Shown: piece by piece, positions 35,739 through 45,079 of the stretch
Position numbering within the stretch: position 1 is the stretch's first letter
Layout: each line of letters starts with the position of its first letter
DNA from: Nocardioides jejuensis
GTDB lineage: Bacteria > Actinomycetota > Actinomycetes > Propionibacteriales > Nocardioidaceae
Assembly: GCF_004337475.1 (NCBI RefSeq)
Contig: NZ_SJZJ01000006.1
Coordinates: 62,001-126,000 of the forward strand
Length of the DNA: 64,000 nucleotides
Reading direction: 5' to 3'
Program-made: the position numbers and the translations under genes
Notes under the pieces: model-generated
What the model was told of the DNA's origin: nothing
Seen by the model: the letters and a program-made list of their open reading frames with translations, nothing else
Database searches by the model: none

Positions 35739-36938
35739 ATGACACGTCTCGGAACCCTTCTGTCCCCGGTCCTGGCCCTCGGTGTGGCCTCGACCGCCGT
35801 TCTCGCCCTGCATCTCGACGCTCAGGTGTCGCCTCTCGCGGCGCCCGCGCCCGGTGCCTCGGGGCAGCCGGCTGCCGCCTCGGTGCCCCACGGCGTACGC
35901 GGCGTGCAGACGGCACTCCCGACCGCGGCCCGCAGCAGCGGGGGCACGGGCGTCATCCGTCCCGGGGCCTTCTCCCAGGTCGCTGTCACCTGGCGGGGCG
36001 ATGCGCCCACGGTGCGCGTCAGCACGCACACCCGTGGAGCCTGGACGCCCTGGAGCACCCTCGAGCCGTTCGAAGACGCCGACCTGGACGAGGGCAACGG
36101 CACGCACGGCACGGATCTCGTCGCCGTCGGCCCGTCGGACGCTGTCCGGGTCCGCATCTCGGGAGGCAGCGGGCGCGACCTGCACGTCGTCACCATCGAC
36201 CCGGGGCAGACCGACGCGGTGGCGTACGCCGCGAGCACGGTCACCACGGCGACCACCTCGCCGAGCGCGACGCCGACCTCGATCACCGCGCCGCTGGCCA
36301 GCCCCGCGCCGTACACGCCGCCGAGTCACTACGCGCCGAAGCCGGCCATCCTGAACCGCGCGAAGTGGGGTGCCGACGAGAGCCTGCGCAACGGCGACCC
36401 GGAGTACAACCAGGTGATCAAGCAGGTGCACGTCCATCACACGGCGTCGCGCAACGACTACACGATGGCCGAGGTCCCGGGCCTGATCCGCGGCATGTAC
36501 TGGTATCACACGCAGTCGCTCGGCTGGAACGACATCGGCTACAACTTCCTGATCGACAGGTTCGGGCGGCTCTGGGAGGGCCGCCGTGGTGGCTGGGTCA
36601 CCCACCCCACGCGCGGCGCGCACACGCTCGGGTTCAACTGGGACTCGACCGGCGTCGCCCTGATCGGCAACTTCGAGAAGAAGGCACCCACCAAGGCCGC
36701 GATCACGACGCTGGTCCACTTCGCCGCGTGGAAGCTCGACTACCACCGGATGAAGCCGTCCGGCTGGGTCACCGTGATCAGCGAAGGCAGCGACCGCTAC
36801 CCGAAGGGCACCCACGCGCGCCTCCCGGTCATCGACGGCCACCGGCACACCAACGAGACCGCCTGCCCGGGGAAGTACCTCTTCGCCAAGCTGCCCGACA
36901 TCCGCACCCGCGCGCAGGCCCGGGCGGACCACTACTGA
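35739..36938 (+). CDS. Secreted N-acetylmuramoyl-L-alanine amidase (PGRP domain)
   Basis: A 399-residue exported protein with a signal peptide (about 1-27), a low-complexity linker, a beta-rich region (about 70-165) and a Pro/Thr/Ser-rich spacer. A PGRP/amidase_2 domain (about 200-395) follows. Zinc ligands are visible as His in VHVHHTAS and His plus Cys in GHRHTNETACPGKYL. It cleaves the amide between muramic acid and the peptide stem. Start uncertain: ATG 35739 has GGCAGG upstream, while ATG 35724 would add five residues. Confidence 0.88.
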   Translation: MTRLGTLLSPVLALGVASTAVLALHLDAQVSPLAAPAPGASGQPAAASVPHGVRGVQTALPTAARSSGGTGVIRPGAFSQVAVTWRGDAPTVRVSTHTRGAWTPWSTLEPFEDADLDEGNGTHGTDLVAVGPSDAVRVRISGGSGRDLHVVTIDPGQTDAVAYAASTVTTATTSPSATPTSITAPLASPAPYTPPSHYAPKPAILNRAKWGADESLRNGDPEYNQVIKQVHVHHTASRNDYTMAEVPGLIRGMYWYHTQSLGWNDIGYNFLIDRFGRLWEGRRGGWVTHPTRGAHTLGFNWDSTGVALIGNFEKKAPTKAAITTLVHFAAWKLDYHRMKPSGWVTVISEGSDRYPKGTHARLPVIDGHRHTNETACPGKYLFAKLPDIRTRAQARADHY

Positions 36939-36988
36939 GGCGCGGGTTCATCACCCCGGGCGCGGCGTGCGGGCCGCCGGCGCCGCAC

Positions 36989-36994
36989 TAGGAT
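36989..36994 (+). promoter_or_regulatory. -10 box of metG (leaderless)
   Basis: TAGGAT ends 7 nt before ATG 37002. Confidence 0.6.
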
Positions 36995-37001
36995 CTGGCC
37001 C

Positions 37002-38810
37002 ATGAGCAACGCCCCCTCGCGCAAGGTCCTCAGCGCGGTCGCCTGGCCGTACGCCAACGGTCCCCGCCACATCGGCCACGTCGCCGGTTTCGGCGTACCG
37101 TCCGACGTCTTCAGCCGCTACATGCGGATGGCCGGCCACGACGTGCTCATGGTCTCGGGCTCCGACGAGCACGGCACGCCGATCCTGATCGCTGCCGACG
37201 AGGCGGGCCTGGCCCCGCAGCAGCTCGTCGACCAGAACCACCGGATGATCGTCGAGGACCTCACCTCGCTCGGCGTCTCCTACGACCTCTACACGCGCAC
37301 CACCACGCGCAACCACGAGCAGGTCGTCCAGGAGCTCTTCCTCGGCGTCTACGAGAACGGCTACTTCGTCGAGGAGACGACGTTCGGTGCCATCTCGCCG
37401 TCGACCGGTCGCACCCTGCCGGACCGCTACATCGAGGGCATCTGCCCCAACTGCGGTGCCGACGGCGCGCGCGGCGACCAGTGCGACAACTGTGGCAAGC
37501 AGCTCGACCCGCAGGACCTGAAGAACCCGCGCTCGAAGATCAACGGCGAGACGCCGGAGTTCATCGAGACGCAGCACTTCTTCCTCGACCTGCCGGCGCT
37601 GGCAGATGCGCTGGGGGAGTGGCTCGATCAGCGCGAGGCCTCCGGCCTGTGGCGTCCGAACGTCATCAAGTTCTCCAAGAACATCCTCGACGAGATCCGC
37701 CCGCGCGCCATGACGCGCGACATCGACTGGGGCATCACTGTCCCGCTCGACGGGTGGCGCGAGAACCCGACGAAGAAGCTCTACGTCTGGTTCGACGCGG
37801 TCATCGGCTACCTGTCGGCCTCGATCGAGTGGGCGCGTCGTTCGGGCAACCCCGAGGCGTGGCGTGACTGGTGGAACGACCCCGAGGCCCTGTCGTACTA
37901 CTTCATGGGCAAGGACAACATCACCTTCCACAGCCAGATCTGGCCTGCTGAGCTCCTCGCGTACGACGGCCGCGGCTCGCGTGGCGGCGCGCCCCGTGAG
38001 CTCGGCTCGCTGAACCTGCCGACCGAGGTCGTCTCGTCGGAGTTCCTGACGATGGAGGGCAAGAAGTTCTCCTCGTCGAAGAAGATCGTCATCTACGTGC
38101 GCGACCTGCTCGCGCGCTACCAGGTCGACGCGTTCCGCTACTTCGTCGCCTCCGCGGGCCCGGAGTCGCAGGACAGCGACTTCACCTGGGCGGAGTTCGT
38201 CCGGCGTACGAACGACGAGCTGGTCGCGGGCTGGGGCAACCTGGTCAACCGCACCGCCAACCTGATCGCGAAGAACTACGGCGAGCTGCCTGCCGCTGGC
38301 GAGCTGGAGCCGGTCGACGAGGCCGTCCTGGCCGCGGTGCTCGGCGCCTTCGACACGGTCGGCGACCTGATCAGCCACCACCGCCAGAAGGCCGCGATCG
38401 GCGAGGCGATGCGCGTCGTCGGCGAGGTCAACAAGTACGTCTCCGACCTCGAGCCCTGGAAGCTCATGGGTGAGGAGAACGCCGCGCGCCTGGCCACCGT
38501 CCTGCACGTCATGGCGCAGTGCGTGGTCGACCTCAACGTGATCCTGTCGCCGTTCATGCCGCACTCGGCCAACGCGATCGACGCGATCATGGGCGGCGCG
38601 GGTGACGTGCAGCCGATGCCGTCGATCGTCGACGTGGACGACCTCGATGGCGGTGCGGGCTACCCGATCATCACCGGCGACTACACGACCGCCCGTTCCT
38701 GGGGCCGCACGCCGATCGTCTCCGGCACCCCGGTCGAGAAGCCGGCGCCGGTGTTCGTGAAGCTCGACCCGGCTGTTGTCGAGGAAGAGCTCGAGCGCCT
38801 GAATGGCTGA
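37002..38810 (+). CDS. metG: Methionyl-tRNA synthetase
   Basis: A 602-residue class I synthetase that charges tRNA-Met. HIGH is at 23-26 (PRHIGHVAG), the zinc knuckle is CPNCGADG then CDNCG, and the KMSKS loop is the actinobacterial-type KFSSSKK. The anticodon-binding domain (about 400-560) follows, with no C-terminal tRNA-binding (EMAP) domain. It is cytosolic, transcribed from a leaderless promoter. A small membrane protein gene overlaps its stop by 8 nt. Confidence 0.96.
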   Translation: MSNAPSRKVLSAVAWPYANGPRHIGHVAGFGVPSDVFSRYMRMAGHDVLMVSGSDEHGTPILIAADEAGLAPQQLVDQNHRMIVEDLTSLGVSYDLYTRTTTRNHEQVVQELFLGVYENGYFVEETTFGAISPSTGRTLPDRYIEGICPNCGADGARGDQCDNCGKQLDPQDLKNPRSKINGETPEFIETQHFFLDLPALADALGEWLDQREASGLWRPNVIKFSKNILDEIRPRAMTRDIDWGITVPLDGWRENPTKKLYVWFDAVIGYLSASIEWARRSGNPEAWRDWWNDPEALSYYFMGKDNITFHSQIWPAELLAYDGRGSRGGAPRELGSLNLPTEVVSSEFLTMEGKKFSSSKKIVIYVRDLLARYQVDAFRYFVASAGPESQDSDFTWAEFVRRTNDELVAGWGNLVNRTANLIAKNYGELPAAGELEPVDEAVLAAVLGAFDTVGDLISHHRQKAAIGEAMRVVGEVNKYVSDLEPWKLMGEENAARLATVLHVMAQCVVDLNVILSPFMPHSANAIDAIMGGAGDVQPMPSIVDVDDLDGGAGYPIITGDYTTARSWGRTPIVSGTPVEKPAPVFVKLDPAVVEEELERLNG

Positions 38811-39039
38811 CCGCCTGCGCCGCGACGTCCTTCCGCGGTGGTTCGGCTTCCTCTGGGCATTCGTGGCCGTCACAGCAATCGAGGACCGGCACTGGCCCTT
38901 CGCGGCGATGGCCACGCTCCTGGCCGTGGACTACCTGCTGCGGCCGGGTGCGAAGGCACAGCGCTGGTTGGAACTCGCGGCCGTCGGGTGTGCGGTCGGG
39001 TCCTTGAGCCAGCTCATCTGGCGGCACTTCGCGTCGTGA
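38803..39039 (+). CDS. Small two-helix membrane protein, unknown function
   Basis: A 78-residue protein with helices at about 12-30 and 56-74. It starts at ATG 38803 within the last codons of metG (8-nt overlap), so it should be translationally coupled to it. No family recognised; the overlap and clean reading frame support expression. Confidence 0.6.
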   Translation: MADRLRRDVLPRWFGFLWAFVAVTAIEDRHWPFAAMATLLAVDYLLRPGAKAQRWLELAAVGCAVGSLSQLIWRHFAS

Positions 39040-39058
39040 GTGGGCCTCCCGCCCTCAA

Positions 39059-39099
39059 CGGGTGGGTTTTCTCGCAGCCCGTGACGAAAAGGCCACCCG
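39059..39099. terminator. Hairpin downstream of metG and its partner gene
   Basis: CGGGTGG (39059-39065) pairs with CCACCCG (39093-39099), and TTTTC (39067-39071) pairs with GAAAA (39086-39090), with a small internal bulge and a 14-nt loop. It lies 20 bp after the small gene stop. Confidence 0.5.
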
Positions 39100-39122
39100 C
39101 TGATTTCGACGGGGCAGGCCCC

Positions 39123-39128
39123 TAGGCT
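39123..39128 (+). promoter_or_regulatory. -10 box of the 39135 gene (leaderless)
   Basis: TAGGCT ends 6 nt before GTG 39135. Confidence 0.55.
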
Positions 39129-39134
39129 CCCCAC

Positions 39135-39983
39135 GTGGACCTCAGCCTGCTCGACCTCTCGACGCGCAAGTTCTGGCGCGCGGTCGGGCGCCGCATCGAC
39201 GTCGACGGTGAGCACGCGTGGCTTCGCGCGCCGATGAGCGACGGACCGCAGGTGGGCGACGCGTGGCTGGCGGCCGAGGCGGCGGCGTACGGCGGGGTGG
39301 TGCGCGAGGGCCTGCCCGGCGCGGGGCTGATGCGCGACATGGCGGAGCTCGACGGCCCCGGGTTCGAGGCAGCGCGGCTCCGGCCGGAGATCCGTGACTT
39401 CTACGAGCACACCTCGGACTGGCGCATGGAGGTGTGGGTGGCGTGGTCGCCGCTCTTCTGGCCCGGGGGCGAGCTGGTGTCACGGATCTTCGGGCAGCGG
39501 CTCGAACAGCTGGCGCTGCCGATGCGACCGCTCGACACGGCACGCGGCATGGACAGCCGGATCGCGGTCATCGAGGACGCCGACGGCGTGCAGCGCGCGG
39601 CGGGCTGGCTCCGCACGGTCCGCGCGACAGGGGCCTTCGCGTTCAGCGGCTGCTACTCGTCGCGGTCACTACCCGGCGCCGACCGACCCGGCGTACACGT
39701 CGCGTTTCCGCTCGAGTCCGGCAACGTACAGGTCTTCCTGCGCCCGGACCACGGCGAGGACGGATCGCTCTGGCTGCGGTCGCCGGGTGAGCGCTGGGGC
39801 GGCAACGGGGCCTACGTGATCGCGCGCGACGGCGGCCATACCCACGCCTCGCGGGCGCCGGTGCACGAGTCGTTCCACGTGTACGTCGACGACGAGGGCG
39901 TCGTCCGCGCCGACCACGACCTGCGGGTCTGGAAGGCGAGCGCGGTCAAGCTGCACTACAAGCTCGAACGCCGCTCCTCCTGA
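39135..39983 (+). CDS. Hypothetical protein
   Basis: A 282-residue soluble protein, not recognised. The sequence is of mixed alpha/beta type, with a distinctive central SGCYSSRSLPG segment and beta-rich C-terminal half ending VWKASAVKLHYKLE. No signal peptide or membrane helix. The start is set by the TAGGCT box. The last 28 nt overlap the convergent YrdB gene. Confidence 0.7.
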   Translation: MDLSLLDLSTRKFWRAVGRRIDVDGEHAWLRAPMSDGPQVGDAWLAAEAAAYGGVVREGLPGAGLMRDMAELDGPGFEAARLRPEIRDFYEHTSDWRMEVWVAWSPLFWPGGELVSRIFGQRLEQLALPMRPLDTARGMDSRIAVIEDADGVQRAAGWLRTVRATGAFAFSGCYSSRSLPGADRPGVHVAFPLESGNVQVFLRPDHGEDGSLWLRSPGERWGGNGAYVIARDGGHTHASRAPVHESFHVYVDDEGVVRADHDLRVWKASAVKLHYKLERRSS

Positions 39984-40336
39984 GCCTCGAGCTCACGCAG
40001 CACGCGCAGCACAGGAGGCGTCTGCGCCAGCGCGTTGACCACGAGGCTGCCGAGGAGCAGGGCCAGCGCCCAGCCGTGCGCGCCGATCGACCACAGTGCG
40101 GCCGACCCGAGGCCGAAGACGATCACCTTGACGACCGGCCGCGCCAGCCGACCGCCGTACCGCGCCTTGGGTGAGGCGAAGAAAAACCACACGAGCATGG
40201 CGGCGACTGGCGCCAGCACGACCAGCAGCCACCGGAGCCCGCCGTCGGTGTGCCAGCCCCACGCCCCGAACGCTGCCATCACCGCCAGCTCGTCGAGGAA
40301 GACGAGCAGCAGCACGGTCAGGGCGAAGCCGCGCAT
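39956..40336 (-). CDS. yrdB: YrdB family membrane protein (DUF2568)
   Basis: A 126-residue protein with four membrane helices and the family motif FFASPKARYGG between helices two and three. Function unknown. It starts 1 bp after the stop of the DUF885 gene on the same strand and is likely in its operon; its 3' end overlaps the convergent 39135 gene. Confidence 0.85.
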   Translation of the reverse strand: MRGFALTVLLLVFLDELAVMAAFGAWGWHTDGGLRWLLVVLAPVAAMLVWFFFASPKARYGGRLARPVVKVIVFGLGSAALWSIGAHGWALALLLGSLVVNALAQTPPVLRVLRELEAQEERRSSL

Positions 40337-40337
40337 G

Positions 40338-42002
40338 TCAGAGGCGCGCGAGCGCGGCCTTGAGCGGATCCAGGCCGAGCGACCCCAGGTCCAGCGCAGC
40401 GGTGTGGAACGCCTTCAGGTCGAACGCCGACCCGGCGCGCGCCTCCGCCTCGGCCCGCGCCTCGAGCCAGATGCGCTCGCCGACCTTGTAGGACGGCGCC
40501 TGGCCGGGCCAGCCGAGGTAGCGGTTGACCTCGAACTTCAACGAGCCGTCGTCCATCCGCGAGTGGGCCCGCATGAACTCGAAGACCAGGTCGGCGTTCC
40601 ACGTCTCGCCCTCGCGCCAGCCCCACGCGTTCTTCGGGATGGTCAGGCCCAGGTGCACGCCGATGTCGACGACGACGCGGGCCGCGCGGAAGCCCTGCAT
40701 GTCCAGGAAGCCGAGCCGGTCGCCCGGGTCCGCGAAGAAGCCGAGCTCGTCCATCAGCCGCTCGGAGTAGAGCGCCCAGCCCTCGCCGTGGCCGCTGACC
40801 CAGCACATCAGGCGCTGCCAGCGGTTGAGCAGGTCGGCCCGCAGCACCGCCTGCGCGCACTGCAGGTGGTGGCCGGGCACGCCCTCGTGAAAGACGGTCG
40901 TCGTCTCGCGCCACGTGGAGAAGGTCTTGTGGTCGTCGGTGAACGAGAACCACATCGTGCCGGGACGCGACAGGTCCTCCGAGGGCGGCGTGTACCAGGC
41001 GCCGCCGTCGTTGACGGGGGCCACGCGGCACTCGAGCCGCTGGATCGCGGGGTCGATGTCGAAGTGCACCCCGTTGAACTCGCGGACGATGCCGTCGGAC
41101 TTCTCCTGCATCCAGGCCTGGAACGCCTCGCGCGAGCCGAGGTCGCGCGTCGGGTCGGCGTCGAGGGCTGCGACCGCGTCGGCGATCGACCCACCGGAGA
41201 CGATGCGACCCGAGGTCGCGTTCATGTCCGCCTCGATCCGGGCCAGCTCCTCCCAGCCCCACGCGTACGTCGCCTCGAGGTCGACCGTCGCGCCGAGGAA
41301 CTGTCGCGACGCCAGCGCGTAGTGCTCACGCCCGACGCCGTCGCTCTCGCGGCCCCGCGGGGCGAGATCCGAGGTCAGGAACGAGCCGAACTTGGCGTAC
41401 GCCGCGGACGCTGCAGCCGCCGCCGCGTCCAGCGAGCCGCGCTGCCCGGCCGGGGCTGCCGCGACCAGGTCGGTGAAGAAGTTCGCGGACGTGCGCTGAC
41501 CGGTCCAGCCCGCGATCTGCGCCGCGTGCTCGACGTACTGCCGGCGGGCGACGACGCGCCCGGCCGCCGCTTCCTCGAGGAGCGTGGCGCGGTACTGCTC
41601 GAGAGCAGTCGGGATGGCCGACAGACGCGAGCCGATGGCCTCCCAGTCCTCCGCAGTCTCGGTCGGCAGCAGGTCGAAGGACTCCCGGACCGCGTTGGAC
41701 CAGCCGCTGATCACCGACAGCTCGTGCCGGGCCAGGCCTGCGTCGATCGTCTCGAGCTCGAGACCGGTGCGCTCGAGATAGGCGTCCTTGGCGACCTGCT
41801 CGCGCGCGTCCGAAGGAGCGGCCGCGGTCACTGCAGCGAAGCCCGAGCGCGCCAGCGACTCCCGTGCCGCGAAGCCGTCGGGGGAGAGGTCCGGCAGCTC
41901 GTGATCGTGCCCGGGCACACCCATCGCGGTCGCGCTGATCGGGTCGAGCGCGGCGACATCGGTGACGTACTGGTCGGTGAGCTGGTCCACGAGACGGGTC
42001 AT
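40338..42002 (-). CDS. DUF885 family zinc peptidase-like protein
   Basis: A 554-residue cytosolic protein with the DUF885 motifs: HEGVPGHHLQ (the HExxxHH-type metal site), then GHGEGWALYSERLM, and a conserved tail with LEARAEAEARAG. The fold is of the M32/M3-like gluzincin type; some members are carboxypeptidases or oligopeptidases. ATG 42002 is used; the open frame continues further upstream, but that extension overlaps the nitroreductase gene and is non-coding. yrdB follows directly. Confidence 0.85.
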   Translation of the reverse strand: MTRLVDQLTDQYVTDVAALDPISATAMGVPGHDHELPDLSPDGFAARESLARSGFAAVTAAAPSDAREQVAKDAYLERTGLELETIDAGLARHELSVISGWSNAVRESFDLLPTETAEDWEAIGSRLSAIPTALEQYRATLLEEAAAGRVVARRQYVEHAAQIAGWTGQRTSANFFTDLVAAAPAGQRGSLDAAAAAASAAYAKFGSFLTSDLAPRGRESDGVGREHYALASRQFLGATVDLEATYAWGWEELARIEADMNATSGRIVSGGSIADAVAALDADPTRDLGSREAFQAWMQEKSDGIVREFNGVHFDIDPAIQRLECRVAPVNDGGAWYTPPSEDLSRPGTMWFSFTDDHKTFSTWRETTTVFHEGVPGHHLQCAQAVLRADLLNRWQRLMCWVSGHGEGWALYSERLMDELGFFADPGDRLGFLDMQGFRAARVVVDIGVHLGLTIPKNAWGWREGETWNADLVFEFMRAHSRMDDGSLKFEVNRYLGWPGQAPSYKVGERIWLEARAEAEARAGSAFDLKAFHTAALDLGSLGLDPLKAALARL

Positions 42003-42019
42003 GCTCGCCAAACTAGTGG

Positions 42020-42691
42020 TCAGTGCAAGCGCACCGCATCGGAGATTTCCGCGCGCGTCGTCCGGAAGGCGTTGACCGGCGCACCCTCCGCCGGGACGCC
42101 GAACGAGACACCGAAGACGACCAACCGGTCCTCGCCCAGGCCGAACCACTCGCGGAAGAACCCGCCGTACGACGCGAGCGCCGCCTGCGGGGCAGCGCCG
42201 AGGCCGAGTGCCTCGGCGCCGAGCAGGAACGACTGCAGCCACAGCCCCGCGTCCACCGCGCCATAGGGCCCGAGCTCGGCAGGCGTGTGGACGATCGCCA
42301 CGTGCGGGGCGCCGAAGAACTCGAAGTTCTTCAGCATCTGCGCGAAGCGCGCGTCCTTGTCCTCGCGCGCGATGCCGAGGGCGTCGTACAGCTGGAAGCC
42401 GCACTCGCGGCGGCGGTCGCCATAGACCCCCGGGAACGCCGTCGGCCACTCCAGGTCCGGCGACGTGGGGGAGGACAGGACGTGCTCGACCAGCGCCGTC
42501 CGCAACGACGCCAGTGCGTCGCCGGAGACGACCTCGACCTGCCACGGCTGGGTGTTGCACCACGACGCGGTCCGCTGCGCCATCCGCAGCAGCGCGTCCA
42601 GCGTCCCGTCCGGGACCGGCTCGGGCGCGTAGGCGCGGCAGGTGGAGCGGCTGTCCTGCAGCGCGGAGAGCGTGGAGAAGGCGTCTGTCAC
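42020..42691 (-). CDS. Nitroreductase family protein
   Basis: A 223-residue FMN-dependent oxidoreductase with the family N-terminus SRSTCRAYAPEPV, the FMN-contact segment TASWCNTQPWQVEVV and GAVDAGLWLQSFLLGAEALGLG. It reduces nitro groups, quinones or similar with NAD(P)H; the natural substrate is unknown. GTG 42691 is the start. It lies 17 bp before the DUF885 gene, probably in the same operon. Confidence 0.9.
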   Translation of the reverse strand: MTDAFSTLSALQDSRSTCRAYAPEPVPDGTLDALLRMAQRTASWCNTQPWQVEVVSGDALASLRTALVEHVLSSPTSPDLEWPTAFPGVYGDRRRECGFQLYDALGIAREDKDARFAQMLKNFEFFGAPHVAIVHTPAELGPYGAVDAGLWLQSFLLGAEALGLGAAPQAALASYGGFFREWFGLGEDRLVVFGVSFGVPAEGAPVNAFRTTRAEISDAVRLH

Positions 42692-42714
42692 CCGCGCATC
42701 GTGGCACGCCCCGC

Positions 42715-42720
42715 TAGCGT
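42715..42720 (+). promoter_or_regulatory. -10 box of the 42728 gene (leaderless)
   Basis: TAGCGT ends 7 nt before ATG 42728. Confidence 0.55.
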
Positions 42721-42727
42721 CAGCGCC

Positions 42728-43297
42728 ATGACTGCCGCGATGTACCTCCCCGAGTTCTTCCTCAAGCAGAAGCTCACCCTCATGGTGAACCGCTACGAGA
42801 TCTACGCGCTCGGGCCCGACGGCAAGCCGGGTCAGCTCATGGCGTTCGCGGAGCAGAAGCGCATGGCGTTCAAGGAGCAGGTCACCTTCTACACCGACGC
42901 CTCGAAGGTGCGTCCGGTCTTCGGGTTCAAGGCGCGCAAGGTGATGGACCTCGGCTCGGGCTACGACATCGTCGACGAGGCGGGGCAGCCGCTGGGCTTC
43001 TTCCGCAAGGACTTCGGCGCCAGCATGCTGCGCTCGACGTTCCATCTCGAGGGCCCCGGCTACGCGGGCTCGGGCCAGGAGCGGTCGATGACCGTCGCGA
43101 TCCTGCGCCGCTTCACGGACATCTCGTTCCTGCCGATCCACTTCGACTTCACGAACGCCGAGGGCGCGCCGATGCTCTCCAGCACCCGGAAGGCCAGCAT
43201 CGGCGATCGCTATCACGTGACCGTCCCCGACCAGCGGGTCGACTTCCGTGTGGCCGCCGCAGTGGCCGTAGCGCTCGACGCCCTGATGGCCCGCTGA
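42728..43297 (+). CDS. LURP-one-related/YxjI-like protein
   Basis: A 189-residue protein with the tubby-like beta-barrel pattern of the LURP-one family: FLKQKLTLMVNRYEIYA at the N-terminus, YDIVDEAGQPLGFFRKDFG, and a C-terminal hydrophobic helix. Its bacterial role is unknown. It shares 1 nt with the following gene (stop TGA, start ATG), so the two are translationally coupled. Confidence 0.7.
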   Translation: MTAAMYLPEFFLKQKLTLMVNRYEIYALGPDGKPGQLMAFAEQKRMAFKEQVTFYTDASKVRPVFGFKARKVMDLGSGYDIVDEAGQPLGFFRKDFGASMLRSTFHLEGPGYAGSGQERSMTVAILRRFTDISFLPIHFDFTNAEGAPMLSSTRKASIGDRYHVTVPDQRVDFRVAAAVAVALDALMAR

Positions 43298-43665
43298 TGG
43301 GGCTCTGGGACCGGCTCTTCGGCGGCGATGCGCAGGCAGGCGGCGAGCACGACCACGGCGCTCACCACCTCGTCGTCGTGCGTATCCCGGCGGATCCGGG
43401 CAACCCGTTCGCGGCGGTGGCCTACACGGGTCCCGTCACGGCCTGGCTCGAGGAGACCGGTGCCGGGGAGCTGCTGGCGGCAGGGTCTGGTGCCCAGCAC
43501 CACAAGGGCCCTGGTGGCACGCCGTTCATCCAGCTCGACCTCGCGCTGCACGACGCCAGCGACAAGGCGCTCGCGCGACTGGTCGCCGAGCTCGAGGGCC
43601 TGGGTGCACCGATGGGATCGCGTTTGCGCACGGAACACGGTGATCCCGTGCCGTTCGGCGTCTGA
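43297..43665 (+). CDS. Hypothetical protein
   Basis: A 122-residue soluble protein, not recognised. The first 30 residues are Gly/His-rich (GGEHDHGAHH), followed by a compact alpha/beta domain beginning HLVVVRIPADPGNP. The His cluster might bind a metal, but that is only an inference. It overlaps the stop of the LURP-one gene by 1 nt; rpiB starts 12 bp downstream. Confidence 0.65.
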   Translation: MGLWDRLFGGDAQAGGEHDHGAHHLVVVRIPADPGNPFAAVAYTGPVTAWLEETGAGELLAAGSGAQHHKGPGGTPFIQLDLALHDASDKALARLVAELEGLGAPMGSRLRTEHGDPVPFGV

Positions 43666-43677
43666 AAGAATGCGCCC

Positions 43678-44190
43678 ATGCGCGTTCACCTCGGCAGCGA
43701 CCACGCCGGCCTCGAGCTCAAGGACCACCTGATGAACTGGCTGGTCGACAACGGCTACGAGCCGGTCGACCACGGTCCGTTCGTCTACGACGCCCTCGAC
43801 GACTACCCGGTCTTCTGCCTGCGTGCGGCCGAGGCCGTCGCGGCGGAGCAGGCCGACGGCCTGGACTCGCTCGGCGTCGTCATCGGTGGCTCCGGCAACG
43901 GCGAGCAGATGGCGGCCAACAAGGTGATCGGCGTCCGTGCCGCCCTGGTCTGGAACGACGCCACCGCCCAGCTCGCGCGCGAGCACAACAACGCCAACGT
44001 CGTCTCTGTCGGCGGCCGCCAGCACACGCTGGAGGAGATGACCCGCTTCGTCGGCATCTTCCTCAAGGAGCCGTTCCCGGGCGACGAGCGCCACGTCCGC
44101 CGCATCGCGATGATGAGCGACTATGAGGTCAGCCGCGACCTTCCGCCGCTCCCCGAGTCCGCGATGTCCGGCCCCGCCGACCGGGACTGA
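43678..44190 (+). CDS. rpiB: Ribose-5-phosphate isomerase B
   Basis: A 170-residue RpiB/LacA sugar isomerase that interconverts ribose-5-P and ribulose-5-P. It has the phosphate-binding GSDHAGLELK at the N-terminus and the actinobacterial GGSGNGEQMAANK loop. In this branch Glu (in GEQ) replaces the Cys used as catalytic base in E. coli RpiB. It stands alone as a likely main isomerase; the nei-type gene follows at 1 bp distance. Confidence 0.95.
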   Translation: MRVHLGSDHAGLELKDHLMNWLVDNGYEPVDHGPFVYDALDDYPVFCLRAAEAVAAEQADGLDSLGVVIGGSGNGEQMAANKVIGVRAALVWNDATAQLAREHNNANVVSVGGRQHTLEEMTRFVGIFLKEPFPGDERHVRRIAMMSDYEVSRDLPPLPESAMSGPADRD

Positions 44191-44191
44191 C

Positions 44192-45028
44192 GTGCCCGAG
44201 GGGCACACCCTCCGACGCCTCGCGATCGACCTCACCGCCGCCTTCGGTGGTGAGGTCGTCGCCGTCTCCAGCCCGCAGGGGCGCTTCGCCGCCGACGCGG
44301 CGCAGGTCGACCGCACCGAGCTGGTCGGCGCGGACTCCGCGGGCAAGCACCTCTTCCTCGAGTTCGCGGGCGAGCGGTTCGTCCACATCCACCTCGGCCT
44401 GATCGGCAAGCTCGACGTACGCCGCGGCACGGCACCGCCGCCGCAGGGCGCGGTTCGCCTGCGACTGGCCAGCCCCGACGCCTACGCCGACCTGCGCGGG
44501 GCGACCCGCTGCGACCTCGTCGACGGCGCCCGCGTGCGGGAGGTCGTCGCCCAGCTCGGCCCCGACCCGCTGCGCCCGGACGCCGATCCCGACCGGGCCT
44601 GGGCCCGGATCGCGAAGAGCGAGCGCTCCATCGGAGACCTGCTGATGGACCAGGCGGTCCTCGCCGGCGTCGGCAACGTCTACCGGGCGGAGGTGCTCTT
44701 CCGGCACCGTGTCGACCCCCAGCGCCCCGGTCGCACGCTGCAGAAGAAGCAGTGGCAGGCGATCTGGGACGACCTCGTCCTGCTGATGGCCGAGGGCGTC
44801 CGCCTGAACCGCATCGACACGGTGCGCCCCGAGCACACCCCGGAGGCGATGGGGCGACCGCCGCGTGTCGACGACCACGGCGGCGAGGTCTACGTCTACC
44901 GGCGCACGGGCATGGAGTGCCACGTCTGCGGGAGCGTCGTACGCACGCAGGACCTCAAGGGGCGCAATCTCTTCTGGTGCCCGCGTTGCCAGCCGACTTT
45001 CCGGTCCCGGTCCCGGTCGGCACCGTAG
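44192..45028 (+). CDS. Fpg/Nei-family DNA glycosylase
   Basis: A 278-residue bifunctional glycosylase/AP lyase of the Nei type. After Met removal, Pro2 and Glu3 (PEGHTL) are the catalytic residues. The H2TH region has the Nei-type DQAVLAGVGNVYRAEVLF. The C-terminal zinc finger has CHVCG and CPRCQ. It removes oxidised pyrimidines; which lesions is not readable. GTG 44192 lies 1 bp after the rpiB stop, so the two are co-transcribed. Confidence 0.92.
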   Translation: MPEGHTLRRLAIDLTAAFGGEVVAVSSPQGRFAADAAQVDRTELVGADSAGKHLFLEFAGERFVHIHLGLIGKLDVRRGTAPPPQGAVRLRLASPDAYADLRGATRCDLVDGARVREVVAQLGPDPLRPDADPDRAWARIAKSERSIGDLLMDQAVLAGVGNVYRAEVLFRHRVDPQRPGRTLQKKQWQAIWDDLVLLMAEGVRLNRIDTVRPEHTPEAMGRPPRVDDHGGEVYVYRRTGMECHVCGSVVRTQDLKGRNLFWCPRCQPTFRSRSRSAP

Positions 45029-45079
45029 GGTGATCCCACTCCACCAGCCCACACCTGTGCCCGCGAACTCGAGGATCCC

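Noticed and set aside
34227..36932. N-terminal extension of the pepN frame by about 900 codons
   Set aside because: The frame stays open through the chromate-type transporter and amidase genes on the other strand. The pepN homology begins at MPGTNLTREE, so the upstream part is non-coding.
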